A DNA stretch of 64,000 bases from Haliclystus octoradiatus (lineage: Eukaryota > Cnidaria > Staurozoa > Stauromedusae > Haliclystidae), in NCBI GenBank assembly GCA_916610825.1, contig OU744451.1, forward strand, positions 3,203,845 to 3,267,844, read 5' to 3'. Position numbers and translations under genes: made by a program. Under the pieces are notes generated by a model, which saw only the letters and a program-made list of their open reading frames with translations, was not told where the DNA came from and did not search any database. Shown here in pieces: positions 58,995 to 64,000 of the stretch (the stretch's first letter is position 1; each line of letters opens with the position of its first letter).

Positions 58995-61479
58995 AAAAGA
59001 AATAAAAACAATCAACTTATTTATATCAACTTTTTGAATCTTCGGTTTGTTTACGTACAGTATCATGGCTGTTCAGCTCTGAAACAACAACAAATCTATT
59101 AAATTTGATAGAACACTTAACATATTTAGCTTTTTATCGTTTTATTACGAAGATTTCAAATATGCTTGATATCGTTTCTAGATATATTTAACAGTTATTG
59201 ATCGAAGATAAGGTGAATATCGGCTGATAGTGACCGAGGTCCACTGAGGTCAACCAATGTCATTATTCTGATCACTGAGCCTGAAATCAAGAGCTGTTTT
59301 AGTAAATGACTAACAGGTCAATTCTGTAATATATAATCATAACCTGAATTTTATGTATCAGTTTGATGTTTCGAATCAATTTATCTAAATACTATCTAAT
59401 TATAAAACACTGCTGACGACGGCTTCATTTTTGCTATCGGCAAAGATCCAGATAGCATCGAACCAGTTAACCAATCAAGTAATGTATCGTTGGCAAGAAT
59501 GTAAAAATGGTCACACATTTAAATTCATAAATCATTGTGAAAATTTTTCGTATCTTGTCTCATTTTATGCAATGTCTCATGTTATTTGGAATAAACTCAC
59601 ACACCACGCTACGCTTATCATCAAACAAACTTCATAGTAAATTTGAATATCATAAAATGATCTGCAGAAAAAAGATAACATGAAGCATGAAGTTTATGTT
59701 AAAATTTGAACTTCTTTTTTGGAATAAACCGTTTATAAAATGAAAGCATATTGTCTTCAATATGGCATCAACAGTCTTGAAGCCATTCAATGGCAATGTG
59801 AAAGTCTCTATTAAGTTTTTCAAGGTTGAGAAATATGACATTCTTCAGCTCATGTAGGTCACTTAGACACACTGCTTCTCTGTTGGTCTCTTTAGATCAG
59901 TAATTTTTATTCCTAGTGCGTTGTTATTTTCTTTCAATCTATAAGCTGCTCTTAGTTAGCTCTGTAATGATGTACATTATGTGATTAATCTTTCAATGTA
60001 ATATTTGAGATCTCGCAATTATTATTTTTTTTCAATTCGTGTTGTGTTGACCACAGGTTGGCTGAGATTAAATGATTCTTCAAATCCATCAGACGATAAC
60101 GTTATTCAACAATGTCTCTGTCGATAGATTTATATTGTATTTTGCGTTATTTCTATGGAATATATTCAATGATGATTCCCTTTCATGTTCGGACGGGAAT
60201 GACCATAATTGTTGATGACTGTATAGTCTATCTCCCGTTATTCCCTGAATGACTTGTGATGGCGCGACCGCCACCAAAGGTGATTCCCTTATTTGAAATA
60301 GGCGCTATTTCGCTATTTAGCTATTTCGCTGTTGTTGCTTTTTTCATTTTAACATAACTAATAACTCTTTTGAATTCAAACATTATTAAACAAATACTAA
60401 TATGTTACAATTGAAGCTACCTTAACTTCATTTCTAACAAATAAAACTCAAATCAATGAAATCATAATGCTAGAAGCATTTCCTCTATGAATTGAGATGC
60501 TAATTTGCTGAAAAACTTCCATAGCTATTTTATGATCAACATCTGAGAATAGCCGTTGCCCTATGCCTTGGCTGTAAGATTTGTGAAGCCCATTACTGTA
60601 CCTTATGTAATTCATCCGTTGATGTATTTGGCAGGCATGGCCGCTCATGCAAATCTTCAGCAGGCAGATGGGTTAGACATTCAGAAATTAACAGAATTAT
60701 TCATCGAGCATTAACGAGCAGTAAAGAAGGCAAACCGTTTTTAACAGCATTAGATTCGCTGTTGTTCTTGTCCTTGTTCTGAATCTTTTGCATAACTTAT
60801 TTGATTATTTTTATCACAGGATTGTTAAAGCTGTAGCAATCAGGGCATGGGCAAATGAAACGATTTTGCTGTACAACATCGCACAACTTTTGTTGTATCC
60901 AACATGTTACATCGCATGCCCATCCTCGACTTGAATTCATGAACATTTTTGTTGTTGTACGGAAGTCGTGGAAGTATTACAAGGTCGATGCGTCTTTGAA
61001 GCATTCATTTGGAAAGAGCGAAGGTGAAATATCCTTCGGTACCGCGTTTTCAAAATAATTATCGTATCACAGATATCAAATCTAGTTCAATGAATATATC
61101 ATCGCACATAAAAAAATGAAAAGCAATCGATATATACAGTATGGAAATATGGATGAGGCTGGAATACAAATAATTCTGAATTTAAATTGGTACTATGATG
61201 CTTTAAGAAGTATTAGCACGATGGAAAGTAACAATTCTTTGAGCCAAAGGACAACTTTTTGAAAATGTTTAAAAGCAAATGATTATAGGAAGCAAATGAG
61301 CAAAAAATGTTTACAATCTTTTATAATCTATACCTATACAACTTAAAATATATAAATGTAATATGCTTAGAATAATTCTGATGGAATCGAATCAGTTTGT
61401 TTATTCAAATTTGGTTTCACGATGCTTCAAGATGACTTCGTGATATCGTGAAGCCAACCTTGAGCTTCTTTCTAAAGCC
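58995..61479. other. 5' flank of the FG-GAP gene and intergenic DNA
   Basis: The upstream UTR exon and promoter should lie here but cannot be placed. 60845-60935 has an inverted pair GGGCATGGGCAAATG / CATCGCATGCCCAT, perhaps a small foldback. Nothing else is recognised. Confidence 0.4.
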
Positions 61480-61671
61480 TGGTTTCTATAAAGCAAATTT
61501 GCCTGAACTCACTCCAACTTTGAAATCAGTCAGGCAAGACAAATGATATCCGGTCGAAACAATATAAAAAAGATCATTAAATGTCTACGGCTGTGACCCA
61601 GGCAAATGTCGCAGGCAACAACGCACTGGCAACGACTCAGGCAAATTTGCTATGTGGAAACCAGGCTTAAA
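61480..61671. mobile_element. Palindromic MITE, AAGCCTGGTTTCCATATAGC type
   Basis: Ends AAAGCCTGGTTTCTATAAAG and CTATGTGGAAACCAGGCTTA. The interior AAATGATATCCGGTCGAAAC and AAAAAGATCATTAAATGTCT is the same as the right arm at 16792-16840. The left arm is mostly deleted. Confidence 0.82.
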
Positions 61672-63274
61672 TATTGTGTTATCTGTCATTATAAATGGGA
61701 ATAGTTCAGTGATTGGAAGACACATAAAAGAGCCCAATCAAAAGATTGATGATGTTATCAACCCATTAAAAGTTTCAAAACAATGCAGTTCCAAATGGGA
61801 TTAATTGCCTAGTTTTGTTTTGAAAGGTTATTTATAAAGGACATATAAAAACCCAATTTTAATAAATAAAATGATTCGATTCGATCGAAATTATCTTAAG
61901 TATATTTCCTTTATTAATCTACAATTAGTTTAGTGCAAGGTATATTTTTTAAGTCGTATAGGTATAGATTTTAAAATTTTGTGTAAAGGTAAGCCCAAGT
62001 TTGTAAAATTTATTTTCCTCTTGACAATTGTCACAGTGATAATCGAAATGTTGAGATACAATGAAATGAATCAAAAACTATATAGCTGTTGCCGTTGATA
62101 TTTGTAATAAAATACTATACAAAGAAGCTACTTATCAAATTTCTAAATTCACAAGTTAATTCACATCTCAGATAAGATCGGGAAGAAAAGCATTACTAGT
62201 GACCTAACAGTGAGCTGTTTACCTATTTAAATGTGGCGTGTGACCTCAAGATATGCGGGATTCACAAAGAACAACCTACACGAAGAAAAAATACATAATT
62301 CGTTATGCTCTGCCATAGGATGACATGTCAAAGAACATCAATGAACGATCGACGATTGTATCAATAATTTTAACGTTTTGAGACACTGTTGATCAATATG
62401 GGAATACATAATTTATAAAATGATCTACAATAATTACGTCACATATACTTACACAAATTTCTCTTGAATATGGCTGTTATGGCTGAATGTGGCGAAACGA
62501 TGCTGTATAAAATAAAATCGAGATACTGCATTTTGCAATTTACATTTGTCTAGGGTGTGGTTACTAAATTATCTTGGGAAGAAGTTTATTAAAAATATAC
62601 CTATGGAAACATACCTTTTTAAGTATAGAGTGTGTTTTTTCAATTTTTCAGAATTGAGAAATTCTGAAAAGTTAAATTCTCATATAGCTTTTAGCGCGAG
62701 AGTTTTAATCAAAACCAACCAACCCAAGGTGAACTATGACGATACCACCAAATGATGAATTCTTTTAATGGAACTATCAAACAGTATGCATCATTGATGA
62801 GAAAGAATCCTTACATATAGTATTGTGCATAAATCGATTTATTGTATGTGACAATAATAATAGTTACAATTCACTATAGGATTCTGCGTGGTCGACTGGT
62901 TGTCAAAGAAATCCAAAGCGGGTAGTCGACGAAAGCTTATGAAAAATATAAAAAGTTAGTAAATGATAAAATATTTTAAAAGGGAAATTTCGTAAATTAA
63001 AATCTGTGAATCCGAAATGAATTATATATAAATACGTTTTGAATAAATAGAGTTTAATATGTCATTTATAAACACTATAGTGGGAGCGGCCCTGCCCAAC
63101 AGACAACCAAATTTTGCTCACGAGAGATGATGTCAACCACTGTACATCATATACAATTAGAGGCAATGTCTTTAACCTTTATATTTCCTTTTTATCATGT
63201 GGTTAAAATAAGACTCTATTCTATTATATTAATACTATGCGCGTTTATTGATTAATTATCAATTTACAATTATC
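61672..63274. other. AT-rich intergenic stretch
   Basis: No gene recognised. The open frame at 62546-62755 has no domain or splice support. Confidence 0.5.
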
Positions 63275-64000
63275 CTCGCTTCTTATTTAGAGACTTAAAA
63301 TTTCCTTCTATTGATTGGACTGTACCAATTAGTTTTGGCGACAATTGCCATGAATCATTTCTAGATTCTATTAATAGAAATAACCTAAAACAAATTGTAC
63401 ATGAACCAACACGCCTGAATAAGTTTTTGGATCTACTTTTCACTCCAACACCAGAATATATTACAGATATTGAGGTAATTGATCATTCACTGGTAGATGC
63501 GATCAATATGCTATTGAAGTATCGCTAAAATTCCCATCACCGCCGACATCAAATAAAAGGTCTACTCACTACAATTTTTGCAAAGCAGATTATCTATCTA
63601 TATATGTCACTTTTTTTTTTCCACGAACCGGGTAAGCTTACAGCTTTTTTCACCGGGGTAGTTGGTTAATTTGTTAGTATTTTGAAGCTTGTGTGCGTTT
63701 AATAGCCGGATGCCCTTCCTGACGCCAACCTATAGTGCTCCGGACAGGGATTGACCCTGAGACCCTGCGGGCCATGGTCCAACGCCCTAGCCACTACACC
63801 AAGGCCGCACTGCTTGCAAATTATCAATTGGTATTCTATCTACAAAGATTGCATCGGTGGTGTTCACTCCTTTTGGGATAGAGCGTGTAATATTCTTGAT
63901 AATGATATACATTTATCCCATTTATATGTTCCTACATCTATAGAGTTCACGAAATCTAGATATCCCAAAACTATTCGCAATTTAATGCTTAAATGTCGAT
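63275..64000 (+). mobile_element. LINE endonuclease fragment interrupted by a SINE, runs off the window
   Basis: Plus strand: FPSIDWTVPISFGD, SFLDSINRNNLKQIVHEPTR and LDLLFTPTPEYITDIEVIDH have the wording of the second half of an APE-type endonuclease (IDW, FLD...L.Q.V.EPTR..N.LDLLFT). After frame breaks and the SINE at 63627-63812 the text resumes as VHSFWDRACNILDNDIHLSH, IEFTKSRYPKTIRNLMLKCR, the endonuclease-RT linker, open to the last base. The RT should follow beyond the right edge. It is a different lineage from the 5-8 kb LINE. Confidence 0.78.
63627..63812 (-). mobile_element. tRNA-derived SINE inserted in the LINE
   Basis: On the minus strand: GCGGCCTTGGTGTAGTGGCT (A-box), AGGGTCAATCCC (B-box, slightly changed), then GGCGTCAGGAAGGGCATCCG and a tail ending ACCCGGTTCGTGG plus an A run. 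GCAAAGCAGATTATC before and GCAAATTATC after may be a degenerate target duplication. Same family as 41142-41282, and more complete. Confidence 0.85.

Overview
This window is AT-rich animal nuclear DNA, most likely from a marine invertebrate. It holds a few genes split by introns in a sea of transposable-element remains: APE-type LINEs, one with a 2A-like motif, tRNA-derived SINEs, many MITEs, a THAP/P-element relic and Ty3/Gypsy relics. There is no bacterial-style gene packing. The species cannot be fixed from the sequence alone; a cnidarian, hemichordate, tunicate or similar lineage would fit.

Genes. (1) On the minus strand, 19-3861 is the 5' end of an LSD1/KDM1A histone demethylase gene. Three coding exons have matching splice phases, and the gene runs off the left edge. 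(2) On the plus strand, 10305-12238 is the 3' end of an extracellular protein gene: a symmetrical thrombospondin type 1 (TSP1) exon spliced to a last exon, followed by AATAAA. (3) On the minus strand, 44489-45372 holds a decayed TSP1 exon pair made by tandem duplication. An unassigned candidate exon lies nearby at 46350-46442. (4) On the minus strand, 57733-58983 is an intact 416-residue secreted protein with five FG-GAP/VCBS-type calcium-loop repeats. It sits directly behind a good 3' splice site, which implies a separate 5' UTR exon.

Repeats. 4966-7968 is a broken LINE that keeps a 2A-like motif but has lost its catalytic YADD region. 12703-39328 is a tandem triplication of an 8.5-9.5 kb unit. 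Its breakpoints lie inside the right arm of an 820-bp foldback element that is whole only at the end of the third copy. Each unit carries CCCGGGGGG-type MITEs, a LINE 3' end, a THAP relic, a SINE and a perfect 36-bp-arm palindrome. Copy 1 has two MITE insertions whose empty sites can be read in another copy. 40455-44000 is a run of MITEs and SINEs. 47403-49892 is a 2.5-kb inverted repeat. 49998-51307 is a nest of MITEs. 54120-56650 holds Gypsy relics. The right end (63275-64000) is another LINE interrupted by a SINE.

I see no prokaryote-like system, CRISPR array, or clear new multi-gene system. The most interesting parts are the architecture of the foldback-bounded triplication, the large inverted repeat, and the TSP1 and FG-GAP extracellular genes.
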